Assembly (NCBI RefSeq): GCF_003314435.2
Contig: NZ_QNVY02000002.1
Span: 558,001-622,000 of the forward strand
Source of the DNA: Flavobacterium petrolei
GTDB taxonomy: Bacteria > Bacteroidota > Bacteroidia > Flavobacteriales > Flavobacteriaceae
Reading direction: 5' to 3'
DNA: 64,000 nucleotides
In this document: positions 52,114 through 61,029 of the stretch, in pieces
Numbering within the stretch: position 1 is the stretch's first letter
Layout: each line of letters begins with the position of its first letter
Position numbers and translations under genes: made by a program
The notes under the pieces: generated by a model
What the model was told of the DNA's origin: nothing
The model's input: the letters and a program-made list of their open reading frames with translations, nothing else
Database searches by the model: none

Positions 52114-52503
52114 ATGTTTACCCTAGCACAAATCAAACAAGCGTATGATAAAGTACATACAGAAATTGATTTTAAAAATTACATACAGGAATTAATTGAA
52201 TTAGGTATAAAAGGATATGACACTCATGTTACAGACGGTCGTGTCATTTATTATGGAGATACTAATCATGAAGTAAGCACCGATGCAAAATACGATCAAT
52301 TATTGATCGCTGGCACTGCAAATAAGGAACGCTTCATTGAATATCTGGTTACTCATGAAAGCGGTCAAACCGACTATTATACTTTTTGCCAACAAGCTGC
52401 GCAATGTGGTATTGCCAAGTCGCGTATTGATATCATCGAGATGACCTGCACTTATCTTACCTCTGCAGAGGATCCCATTGTGATAGAAAAAATTCCGGTT
52501 TAA
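52114..52503 (+). CDS. DUF1398 family protein
   Basis: A 129-residue soluble protein of the DUF1398 family, with FTLAQIKQAYDKVHTEIDFKNY at the N-terminus, GIKGYDTHVTDGRVIYYG, and the C-terminal QTDYYTFCQQAAQCGIAKSRIDII segment with two Cys. Members are small and their function is unknown. A possible promoter TATATTTG lies at 52063-52070 in a spacer that resembles others in this stretch. A bidirectional terminator follows. Confidence 0.9.
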   Translation: MFTLAQIKQAYDKVHTEIDFKNYIQELIELGIKGYDTHVTDGRVIYYGDTNHEVSTDAKYDQLLIAGTANKERFIEYLVTHESGQTDYYTFCQQAAQCGIAKSRIDIIEMTCTYLTSAEDPIVIEKIPV

Positions 52504-52620
52504 TTTTTTGAGTTGTCTAATTTTCAATTACTAGTCATACAACTATAACTGAAATATAGTACTACCCCATTCAATTATTAAAATAAATACTACGGCAGCA
52601 ATCAGTTAAACTTAATCATA

Positions 52621-52650
52621 AAAAAAACGGGAATAAATCCCGTTTTTTTA
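52621..52650. terminator. Bidirectional terminator between DUF1398 and a TonB receptor
   Basis: AAAAAAACGGGA and TCCCGTTTTTTT form a stem with a loop of a few bases and runs of A and T on both sides. Confidence 0.85.
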
Positions 52651-52670
52651 TGCTAAGTTTTTACTGCCTT

Positions 52671-55289
52671 TTAAAACTTAAAGTTTAGTCCTGCTGAAAA
52701 AGTGGTTCCATTAAACCCAAATTGATTTACTTCCCAAGGATATTTAAAACGACCTCCCAAGTCAGTAACCACATCCCCTTTAGTGTCTATTTTGTCTGGA
52801 TAAACATTGAATAAATTGTTTACCATCACATTAGCAGATATTGTATTTGTGAATTTATAAGCAATTCCTAAATCCGTAATAACTTTTCCTGCAAAAGTTT
52901 GATCTTTTGAGATGTCTGTAGCGTGTTGCCAAGTAACTTCACCAAAATAAGTGTTATTAAAAATAAGACTTGCTTTCTTCAAATCATAATTGGTTCCTAA
53001 CAATACCTTTGTATTAGGTCTTGCACTTAGAATTCTACCTTGCTCTTTACGGTTGAAAATGTCATATCCGTTAGCCTTCAAAATAGCTGGTGTTGCAATT
53101 TGTCCATCAATTTTAGTAGAAGCAATATTTGATGCCAAGCTAAATCCTAATTTACCGTTCCCAATTGCAAGGTTTTTATAATTCAAAACAACATCAACAC
53201 CTTTAGTTATAGTATTCACTGCGTTGATAAAAAACTTCATGCTTGTTATATCATTAGCAATTAACACTGCTTCGACTGGGTTAGTTGTTGAATTATCACC
53301 GTCAAATCCAACTTCTCCTGAAAACAAAACACGGTCTTTCACTTTTATATGGTAGAAATCAACAGAAGCAGAAAAATTAGCACCTGATCTAAAAGTAATC
53401 CCTGTTGATGCATTTTGTGATTGCTCAGCATGTAACTTAGGAACTCCTAATCCAATCACTGCTGGATCCACATTGTTAAAAGTCCCTTGATTAGAAACCG
53501 TACCTCCTGATACAAGGGTTTGAATATTACTCAAATAAATCTGGTGTAATGCCGGTGCTCTAAATCCTGTACTGAAAGACCCTCTTACAACAATATCACT
53601 ATTTAATTTGTAACGAGAATTCACTTTCCAAGAAAAATTATCACCAAAATCTGAATAGTTCTCGTATCGTAAAGATCCTCCAATCAAGAAAGCCTCAGAA
53701 ACATCATAGTCTAATGTAGTATAAACCCCAACGTTGCTGCGGTCTTTTTTCAATGCATTTGCCGGTTGTAACCCAGGAAACGACTGCGCACCTCCACCAA
53801 CGTATGACTCCTCTTGGCCTGCTCTAGCTTCAAATTGTTCTCTTCTTAATTCTGTTCCAAAACCAAAAGTAACTTTATCAAATGTTCTGCTAAAATCAGC
53901 ATTACCCACCAACTGACTAAAAGTATATCCACCAGTATTAAATTCAGTAGGACTGTTAGCGCCCAGAGATACATTCAAGGAATTCCCTACTGTGTAATCT
54001 ACTTTATTAGAACCCGCTGTTAAACTGAAATCTGAATTAAAACCAAACAAAGTTGATTTTATCCCAATAGACCCCAGGTTATCAAATACATCCGTGTTGA
54101 AGGTAGGTTGGAATCCATTATAAGTCGTACCTGCATCGTGTAATAAATTGTTAGGGTCTGAAACCCAGTAAGGAGTTCTATACAAAGCAAAACTCGTTCC
54201 TTTTCTAACATTTACATCCCCGAAAGCATAAATCGTTGTGAGGTCAGAAAGAGGATATTCAGCATTAACCACCAAAGCTCCCATTTTAGAATCTGGCTGT
54301 CCGATAGTCATCCCCAAGTCAGGATTTCTGCTTAACCAATCTCCCCATTGTGCATCATTTGCAGCTACTCCAAACAAATCATCTTTTCCTGGTTTCCCTG
54401 CTCTGTTCGTTTTCTTTTGATCCAAATAAGAAAGATTGAAATTCACAAAACCTTTGTCAGCAATTTTAAATCCTGAATTAAGATCAGCTCCAAAATTGAA
54501 ACCGTCCCCTTGCGAAGTTATTCCTGAAGTAAGACTCACTTCGGTAAAGTTAGTTTGCTTTTTAAGTATAATATTCACTACTCCGGCAATAGCATCAGAA
54601 CCATACTGAGAAGAGGCTCCATCGCGCAAAACCTCAACTCTTTCGATTGCTGAAAAAGGAATACTTTTCATATCTGTTCCTACCTCTCCTTTACCAGGCG
54701 TGTCATTGATATAAACTAAAGCACTTTGATTTTTTCTTTTTCCGTTTACCAAAACTAACGTACGACTGGGTCCTAATCCACGCAAATCTGCTGGGTCAAA
54801 GTGAGCCGTAGCATCAGAGATAGCCTGACTACTAGAATTAAAAGAAGGGATTTTATAGGCTAACATTTTATCAAATGTAACCTGTCCGCTAGATTTAAGA
54901 TCTTCCGCATAAAGTTTATCGATTGGCACAGCAGAGTTTAAAACACTGCGTACTTTTGATCTATTTCCAGTAACAACTACTTCATCTAAACTGTTATTAG
55001 GATTAAGTTTAAAAACAATGGCAACATCAGCATTGGTTACTTCAATATTTTGATTTTGGTAACCCACATATTTTGCAATTAAAGTAACTGGCAAACTCTT
55101 TACCTTAATTTCAAAATTACCATTACCGTCAGTGGTTACTCCTTGTGATGTCACTTTGTCTATTACATTAGAATATGGTAGCGCTTGCCCATTCTCGTCC
55201 GTCACAATCCCTTTAATTGTTTGTGCATTTACAGCTGCAGTACCTATTAAGATAAATAATGCGGCTAAAATAAATTGGTTAAATCTCAT
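52671..55289 (-). CDS. TonB-dependent outer-membrane receptor
   Basis: An 872-residue receptor. After the signal peptide (to about residue 22) a carboxypeptidase-regulatory-like domain starts TIKGIVTDENGQALPYSNVI; the TonB box region and plug follow (LDEVVVTGNRSKVRS; DLRGLGPSRTLVLVNGKR; VEVLRDGASSQYGSDAIAGVVNIILKK), then the barrel, which ends in the aromatic strand FSAGLNFKF. It is not a SusC: no SusD is adjacent and the size is that of siderophore, vitamin or peptide receptors. The substrate cannot be told. Confidence 0.93.
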   Translation of the reverse strand: MRFNQFILAALFILIGTAAVNAQTIKGIVTDENGQALPYSNVIDKVTSQGVTTDGNGNFEIKVKSLPVTLIAKYVGYQNQNIEVTNADVAIVFKLNPNNSLDEVVVTGNRSKVRSVLNSAVPIDKLYAEDLKSSGQVTFDKMLAYKIPSFNSSSQAISDATAHFDPADLRGLGPSRTLVLVNGKRKNQSALVYINDTPGKGEVGTDMKSIPFSAIERVEVLRDGASSQYGSDAIAGVVNIILKKQTNFTEVSLTSGITSQGDGFNFGADLNSGFKIADKGFVNFNLSYLDQKKTNRAGKPGKDDLFGVAANDAQWGDWLSRNPDLGMTIGQPDSKMGALVVNAEYPLSDLTTIYAFGDVNVRKGTSFALYRTPYWVSDPNNLLHDAGTTYNGFQPTFNTDVFDNLGSIGIKSTLFGFNSDFSLTAGSNKVDYTVGNSLNVSLGANSPTEFNTGGYTFSQLVGNADFSRTFDKVTFGFGTELRREQFEARAGQEESYVGGGAQSFPGLQPANALKKDRSNVGVYTTLDYDVSEAFLIGGSLRYENYSDFGDNFSWKVNSRYKLNSDIVVRGSFSTGFRAPALHQIYLSNIQTLVSGGTVSNQGTFNNVDPAVIGLGVPKLHAEQSQNASTGITFRSGANFSASVDFYHIKVKDRVLFSGEVGFDGDNSTTNPVEAVLIANDITSMKFFINAVNTITKGVDVVLNYKNLAIGNGKLGFSLASNIASTKIDGQIATPAILKANGYDIFNRKEQGRILSARPNTKVLLGTNYDLKKASLIFNNTYFGEVTWQHATDISKDQTFAGKVITDLGIAYKFTNTISANVMVNNLFNVYPDKIDTKGDVVTDLGGRFKYPWEVNQFGFNGTTFSAGLNFKF

Positions 55290-55826
55290 AATTTTTTTTT
55301 GTTTTTTTAATATAGTCTAGAAAGTAAATTTACTTTTTTTTCTTAAAAAAATCTTAAAAATCAAGATTAATCTAAAGTTTCACTTATGAAACGACAGAAA
55401 TTTAAAATAAATGGCACTAAGTGATTGTTCTTAAAAAAGTTAACTGTTATTTTTTTTCCGATAAAGAATCACAACTATCAATTATTAGCTCGCTAAATAG
55501 CTTTAAGCTGATCTCCTGTGCCATACTATTAAGACTATTAAATTAAATACTGCCAAATAATTACCGTACTTGCTCTATTATTACAGAAAATTTTTATAGA
55601 AAGCGATTACTTGTGCAAACTATTTTTCGCAGACTTTCTTAAAAATTGTTCAAAAAAAGACTTAGTTTTAAATATTAAAAACTAACGCAATAAAAATATG
55701 GTGAACTTTACAGTTGCTCTTCTAAGTTATACATATATTTGGGTCTATGTCCGCTACTGTGCAACAAATATATACAAGTTAATGGTCATTGCAGAGCGAC
55801 ACCCAAACCGACAAATAGATTGAACG
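55290..55826. other. AT-rich intergenic region upstream of the TonB receptor and the propeller gene
   Basis: About 540 bp with no convincing gene. The last 80 bp (55741-55822) hold a spacer with TATATACAAGTTAATGG that resembles those before other genes in this stretch. Confidence 0.5.
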
Positions 55827-56891
55827 ATGAAAAAATATTTCTCACAAATGCGAGTTTTTACTTTTCTGACAATATTACTTTTTGGCACTGCCTGCAACGG
55901 ACCCGTTAAAAAAGACTTGCCAAAAGGAGAGATAAGTGAATCGCTATCTGTTGCACATCCCAAACTTATAAAAACCATAGGCTCGCCTAAATATGGCAAT
56001 GTACAATCTGCGCTGCAGGACAAAGCCGGTAACCTTTGGTTTGGCACCACAGAAAATGGTCTTTATAAATATGACGGAAAATCCTTTACCCAATTTTTAG
56101 TAAGCGATGGGCTCAACAGTAATAATATTAATGCCCTTTTGGAAGATAAAGATGGTAAAATTTGGATAGGTACTCCAGCGGGAGTTTGCCTTTACGATGG
56201 TAAAACATTTACTAAGATCCAGATCCCTTTACGAAAAAACCTGCCTCCCAACAAGTTTAGAAAAACGCAGGAGGTATTCAGTATCATGCAGGACAAAAGC
56301 GGAAAACTATGGTTCGCAACAATCAATGGTGTTTACATCTACGATGGCAAATCCTTTACTCCGTTTATAATTAATGAGGGCGGAGTTGGCTATATGAGCA
56401 GTAACAATAACGTGGAATATATTTTAGAGGATAAAGCTGGTAACATTTGGTTTGGTGGAAGGGGTAATAAGGGTGTGTTTCGTTACGATGGAAAATCTAT
56501 AATCAATCTTAAACCAAATGGCGACAATTAGGCTTGGCCCGCATTGCAAGACAAGAACGGAAATATTTGGTTCAGCAATTGGAGCGGGGTTTACCGTTAT
56601 GATGGAAAATCATTTACTAGTTTTACAAAAAGTGATGGCTTGGTAAGTGATTCGGTTATGCGAATTATAGAAGATAAAAACAGAAATATTTGGTTTGGTG
56701 GCGCTGGCGGTATTTGCCGTTACGATGGAAAAGCTTTCACTTGTTTTACAACAAAAGATGGACTAATCAATAACGGTGTTTGGGCAATTTTGGAAGATAA
56801 AAAAGGAAATATTTGGGTGGGTACGAGAGAAACAGGTCTCTCCCTTTACGATGGAAAAACATTTATTAATTATTCGGAATATAAACACTAG
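55827..56891 (+). pseudogene. Seven-bladed propeller lipoprotein interrupted by an in-frame TAG
   Basis: The two frames 55827-56531 and 56544-56891 are the same reading frame, split by TAG at 56529-56531. Together they encode a 354-residue lipoprotein (lipobox FGTAC, Cys23) with seven repeats of the two-component-propeller type, each like EDKxGNIWFG....YDGKSFT. Four repeats come before the stop and three after. The context DN-stop-AWPALQDK suggests that the stop replaced a Trp codon (TGG to TAG). The second half has no plausible start, so it is best called a pseudogene unless the stop is read through or is a sequencing error. Confidence 0.85.
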
Positions 56892-56973
56892 CCTGTAACG
56901 GACTAATAAACAAAATTTGCAACAACAGACAAAAAGTACAAAAAAACATCAATCACTAAAACCAACAATCATT

Positions 56974-58446
56974 ATGAAACAACGTTCCAAGCATTTTGCA
57001 GTAAAAACAATCCTAATTGGTCTATTCATCCAGCTATTTACAGTAACGGTTTCCTTTGGGCAAACCAAAGCAGAACAAATCGATAAATTGATGAATCTAT
57101 ATTCGGACTACGGGCAATTTAACGGCTCCATTCTTGTCGCTGACGCAGGTAAAGTTATTTATAAAAAGGGATTTGGAATGGCAAACATGGAATGGAATAT
57201 TCCGAACCAGCCAGACACTAAACACCGTTTGGGTTCTGTTACCAAACAATTTACCGCCATGCTAATACTTCAATTAGTTGAGCAGGGAAAATTAAAGTTG
57301 GATGTTCCTATTACAACCTATCTTCCTGATTATCCTAAAGCATTGGGCGATAAAATCACTATTCATCATTTACTAACGCACACCGCTGGAATTCCTAATT
57401 ATACTTCGTTTCCTAATTTCGTGAAAGATTTAAGTATCAATCCTTACAGTCCGGAAGCTTTTGTAAAAAAATTCGCTGACCTACCGCTGGAGTTTACGCC
57501 GGGAGAAAAATTTGCATACAGCAATTCCGGTTATTTTTTATTGGGTTATATTATAGAGAAGGTTTCCGGTAAAACTTATGAGCAGTTTTTGCAAGACAAT
57601 ATTCTTACGCCACTCAAAATGAATAATACAGGATTCGACCATCATGAGACAATTTTGAAAAACAGAGCTTCCGGTTATGAGAAAAATGGTAAAAACTACA
57701 GCAATGCCAGTTACCTTGATTTGTCTATCCCCTACGCTGCCGGTTCTTTGTATTCCAATGTAGATGATTTGTATTTATGGGATCAAGCACTTTACACCGA
57801 ACAGTTACTTTCGACAAAAAATAAAGAGCTGTTATTTAATTCCTATATTCCTGCAGGACCAGGACAATATGGTTATGGATGGTTTATCAATAAGGCTTTC
57901 AATGGAGAAAAAAATGAGAGTATCATAGTTACTGAGCATGGCGGTGGAATAAATGGATTCAACACCTTGCTCTCCCGTATTCCGTCTGACAAAAATCTAG
58001 TGGTTTTGTTAAATAATACAGGCGGTACAAACTTAAACGAGATGAGTAAAGCAATTCGAAACATCTTATACAATAAACCGTACAGTTTGCCTAAAAAATC
58101 ATTGGCTGTTGCTTTCGTAGACGTTATTCTGGAAAAAGGAATTGCTTCCGGATTAACTTATTTTAATGAAAATAAAAATTCAAATACCTATGCTATCAAC
58201 GAAAATGAAATGAATACCGCAGGATATCAATTGTTACAAACCGGAAAAGTAAAAGAAGCAATAGAAGTTTTCAAACTAAATGTAGAAGCGTTTCCAAAAT
58301 CAGGAAATGCCTACGATAGTTTGGGAGAAGCCTATTTGAAAAACGGAGATAAAAAGCTTGCTATTCTAAATTATAAAAAATCAGTGGAACTGGATCCAAA
58401 TAATGAAAATGGGAAAAAAGTATTGGAAGAAATTTCAAAGTCCTAA
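56974..58446 (+). CDS. Serine hydrolase (beta-lactamase class C-like) with C-terminal TPRs
   Basis: A 490-residue exported protein with a signal peptide ending VSFGQ (residue 30). The penicillin-binding fold (about 35-370) has the nucleophile motif LGSVTKQF (Ser88, Lys91), YSNSGY as the Tyr motif, and HGGGINGF in the KTG-box position. The last 90 residues form two TPR units (GNAYDSLGEAYLKNGDKKLAI). Relatives are D-aminopeptidases or esterases; beta-lactam resistance should not be assumed. The start at 56974 is chosen because the signal peptide begins there. It lies 83 bp behind the broken propeller gene. Confidence 0.9.
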   Translation: MKQRSKHFAVKTILIGLFIQLFTVTVSFGQTKAEQIDKLMNLYSDYGQFNGSILVADAGKVIYKKGFGMANMEWNIPNQPDTKHRLGSVTKQFTAMLILQLVEQGKLKLDVPITTYLPDYPKALGDKITIHHLLTHTAGIPNYTSFPNFVKDLSINPYSPEAFVKKFADLPLEFTPGEKFAYSNSGYFLLGYIIEKVSGKTYEQFLQDNILTPLKMNNTGFDHHETILKNRASGYEKNGKNYSNASYLDLSIPYAAGSLYSNVDDLYLWDQALYTEQLLSTKNKELLFNSYIPAGPGQYGYGWFINKAFNGEKNESIIVTEHGGGINGFNTLLSRIPSDKNLVVLLNNTGGTNLNEMSKAIRNILYNKPYSLPKKSLAVAFVDVILEKGIASGLTYFNENKNSNTYAINENEMNTAGYQLLQTGKVKEAIEVFKLNVEAFPKSGNAYDSLGEAYLKNGDKKLAILNYKKSVELDPNNENGKKVLEEISKS

Positions 58447-58470
58447 ATTAGTAGACCTGTTTAAAAAAAA

Positions 58471-58512
58471 CCGCACGGATCATGTTTGATTTCAAAAACA
58501 TGACCGTGCGGA
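58471..58512. terminator. Long hairpin between the serine hydrolase and a minus-strand gene
   Basis: CCGCACGGATCATGTTT pairs with AAACATGACCGTGCGG with one bulged base. It is preceded by a run of eight A, so it suits termination from the minus strand at least; the plus-strand side has only a weak T-run. Confidence 0.7.
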
Positions 58513-58545
58513 TAATAATAAAAATCACGCTCTTAAATTCACTTT

Positions 58546-58926
58546 TTAATTCACCGCCTTAGTTGACTTCCCAACGGTCAAATAAACATGCGTATTGGGA
58601 TACAGGAATTCAATTTTAGTATTTTGCTTGTTTATCCGCATTGTTACTTGACCTTTCTCATTTTCTAAAGTATAGAACGTATAATTCCTATCGGGAGCAA
58701 AAATGCCCGAGTCTACAATTTTATATTTCATCTTTGTAGCTGTGAGAAAGAAAACTACAGTACGCTTATGAGTGTCAAGAAACACAAAAGAGTATTCATT
58801 TCCTGATACATTGCATTCGCCTTGTTTAAAAGGCTCTTCATCTATGCAATACCGTTGCACATAAAACACTTGTTCCTGAGCATAAATACCACCCGATAGC
58901 AATAACAGTACAATCATTTTTTTCAT
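58546..58926 (-). CDS. Small exported protein of unknown function
   Basis: A 126-residue exported protein with a signal peptide (MKKMIVLLLLSGGIYAQ). The mature part is beta-rich with two cysteines (YCIDEEPFKQGECN), then SFVFLDTHKRTVVFFL and YTFYTLENEKGQVTMRINK. I recognise no family. The gene is isolated between the hairpin terminator and a thioesterase gene. Confidence 0.72.
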   Translation of the reverse strand: MKKMIVLLLLSGGIYAQEQVFYVQRYCIDEEPFKQGECNVSGNEYSFVFLDTHKRTVVFFLTATKMKYKIVDSGIFAPDRNYTFYTLENEKGQVTMRINKQNTKIEFLYPNTHVYLTVGKSTKAVN

Positions 58927-59100
58927 ACATGGTTATTTTCTATTATCCAGAATTGGACAATTCTTTTCTTATACAAAAGACACGCCACATTTTTTTTTGA
59001 AGAAAAAGAAACTACAAAATCCCCAATTACTTTTGGTAGCGTATCCTTAAAAAAGGATTAAAAAGGTTCGTGAGTTCCTTTTCATTCCACATATTATTCG

Positions 59101-59108
59101 TAGTTTTG
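59101..59108 (+). promoter_or_regulatory. -7 box TAGTTTTG before the thioesterase
   Basis: TAGTTTTG matches TAnnTTTG and lies within the longer open frame from 59070. It supports the later ATG at 59184. Confidence 0.35.
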
Positions 59109-59183
59109 ACCGTAACAATGCGTAATAAATTTCTGGTAAAGCAATCCAAAAGAATAGCGCAAACAACTTTAAAAATAATTACA

Positions 59184-59621
59184 ATGACTTCATTTAGCAA
59201 AGAATTATCCTTTCGTTGGTCTGATCTTGACCCTAATTTTCATGTTCGACACAGCGCTTATTATGACTTTGGTGCACAACATCGTATCGAAATACTGGAA
59301 AGTCTTGGTTTAACAATGAAGGTGATGCAAGCGCAAGGCTTTGGCCCGATTCTGTTTAGGGAAGAATGTGTGTTTAGAAAGGAAATAAAACTTTCGGATA
59401 AAATTTCCATGTACACCAAAACTTCAAAAGTAAATGCGGATGCTTCCCGCTGGTCCATTGTACATGAATTCATGAATGAAGACAATAAACTATGCGCAAC
59501 CATAACAGTTGATGGCGCATGGATGGATCTTAAACTTCGAAAACTAGCATCTCCTACTCCCGCAATTGCGATGGAAGCCTTGAGTATTTTTCCTAAAAGC
59601 GAGAGCTTCGTGACTACATAA
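59184..59621 (+). CDS. Acyl-CoA thioesterase-like hotdog protein
   Basis: A 145-residue single hotdog domain of the 4HBT type. The active-site strand and loop read SFRWSDLDPNFHVRHSAYYDFGAQHRIEIL, equivalent to the DxxNHV(N)N site of 4-hydroxybenzoyl-CoA thioesterases, with an HVR variant. It probably hydrolyses acyl-CoA, but the substrate is unknown. The longer frame from 59070 adds 38 residues without homology; the ATG at 59184 is favoured by the domain boundary and by a -7 box upstream. Confidence 0.85.
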   Translation: MTSFSKELSFRWSDLDPNFHVRHSAYYDFGAQHRIEILESLGLTMKVMQAQGFGPILFREECVFRKEIKLSDKISMYTKTSKVNADASRWSIVHEFMNEDNKLCATITVDGAWMDLKLRKLASPTPAIAMEALSIFPKSESFVTT

Positions 59622-59703
59622 AAAAAATCGGGAAATTAGAATCATTTTCGCATTTTAAATCAAACGAGAATCAAAAGCGTAACGTTACTAGCACTCAAAA
59701 ATC

Positions 59704-60288
59704 ATGAAAAACAGAGAATACTCCGCCATTTACAGAATAATGCATTGGTCAATCGCCATTTGCATGACTTTATTGCTTGTCACGATTTTTCTACGTTTGA
59801 CGTGGATGAATAAAAATAATGTTGCGCTAATTATTCAAGATTATTTAGCGACTACAGATCAAAAGTTGACGCAAGACCAACTCATTACGCTTGCTAAAAA
59901 AATAAGAAAACCCATGTGGGACTGGCATATTTATATTGGTTATGCTTTGGTAGGTTTGTATAGTATTCGGATGGCGCTTCCATTTTTTGGGCAAATGAAA
60001 TTTTCTAATCCGTTCCACAAAGATTTAGGCATTAAAGAAAAATTTCAATATTGGACATATCTCATTTTTTATGTTTGTGTCGCTATTTCGCTGATTACCG
60101 GTTTAATTATCGTTTTAGGTCCAAAAAATCTAAAGGAATCCATGGAAGAAATACACGTACTTTCTATTTACTATCTATTGGCGTTTATTGTGATTCACTT
60201 ATCAGGCGTTTTCTATTCTGAATTAACAACGCAGCAAGGATTAATTTCCAGAATCGTAAGCGGACCAACAAAGACCGAAGAAAATTAG
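59704..60288 (+). CDS. Cytochrome b561-type membrane protein
   Basis: A 194-residue membrane protein with four hydrophobic helices and the cytochrome b/b561 pattern: RIMHWSIAICMTLLLVTIF (His15), a second histidine in MWDWHIYIGYALVG, and two more in EIHVLSIYYLLAFIVIHLSG, which would hold two b hemes. It can pass electrons across the membrane, with no dedicated partner seen here. It precedes an AraC-like regulator by 105 bp. Confidence 0.86.
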   Translation: MKNREYSAIYRIMHWSIAICMTLLLVTIFLRLTWMNKNNVALIIQDYLATTDQKLTQDQLITLAKKIRKPMWDWHIYIGYALVGLYSIRMALPFFGQMKFSNPFHKDLGIKEKFQYWTYLIFYVCVAISLITGLIIVLGPKNLKESMEEIHVLSIYYLLAFIVIHLSGVFYSELTTQQGLISRIVSGPTKTEEN

Positions 60289-60393
60289 AAATAAAAAGCA
60301 CTCATTTTTTTGCAAATTATCCGGTTTTCAAGAAACAAAAACAATATTTTGGATAAACTTCGGAATCCAAAAATTTAATGCAATATCCCATCT

Positions 60394-60954
60394 ATGAAAA
60401 TATATGTCAAAAATATGGCTTGCGAAAGTTGTAAAATCTTTGTTAAAGAGGCTTTAGAAGAGCTCGACATCACAGCGATAAAAATAGAACTTGGTGAAAT
60501 TGAAGTGAAAGAAGAACTCACCACGGGTGAAAAAAAGAAATTAAACAGTAAAATTAAAAAAGCAGGATTAGAATTATTAGAAAAAAAACAAGGTATTCTG
60601 ATTGAAAAAATCAGAAGTGTAATAATTGATTACGTCTATAATTCTGATGAAAAACCAGTCATCAAATTCTCTGTTTTGCTAAGCGAAAAATTAAATCACA
60701 GTTACACCTACTTAGCCAATTTTTTCTCCGAAATAGAAGCCAGTACAATTGAACAATATGTGATTTCACTCAAAGTAGAACGTATAAAAGAGCTCATCAT
60801 TTTAGAGGAACACACCCTTTCAGCCATAGCTTTCAAACTGCATTACAGCAGTGTTTCCCATTTGTCAAATCAGTTTAAAAAAGCAACCGGATTGACACCT
60901 ACTCATTTTAAAAATTTAAAAGAAAAAAGAAGAATTACCATTCAAAATATTTAA
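60394..60954 (+). CDS. AraC family regulator with an HMA-like N-terminal domain
   Basis: A 186-residue protein with two parts. Residues 1-65 look like a heavy-metal-associated ferredoxin fold: MKIYVKNMACESCKIFVKEAL, with the CxxC pair Cys10 and Cys13, and the right strand-helix-strand spacing. Residues 85-186 are an AraC-type double helix-turn-helix, with YLANFFSEIEASTIEQYVISLKVERIKELI and SHLSNQFKKATGLTPTHFK. The fusion suggests a regulator that senses a metal or metal-carrying partner. It lies between a cytochrome b561 gene and chrA, which are candidate targets. The metal is unknown. Confidence 0.87.
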   Translation: MKIYVKNMACESCKIFVKEALEELDITAIKIELGEIEVKEELTTGEKKKLNSKIKKAGLELLEKKQGILIEKIRSVIIDYVYNSDEKPVIKFSVLLSEKLNHSYTYLANFFSEIEASTIEQYVISLKVERIKELIILEEHTLSAIAFKLHYSSVSHLSNQFKKATGLTPTHFKNLKEKRRITIQNI

Positions 60955-61029
60955 TAAAAGAACTTCCTTTTTATAAAACCAAATGCCTTTCGATAGTTGT
61001 ATTGCCTTTAACAAAAAAGATTCAGAAAG

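Noticed and set aside
56544..56891. Separate gene starting at a TTG after the propeller frame
   Set aside because: It is in the same frame as the preceding one and continues the same repeats, so one interrupted gene is the better call.
56974..58446. Beta-lactam resistance gene
   Set aside because: The fold is shared with many esterases and peptidases, and the TPR tail and lack of KTG do not support a resistance claim.
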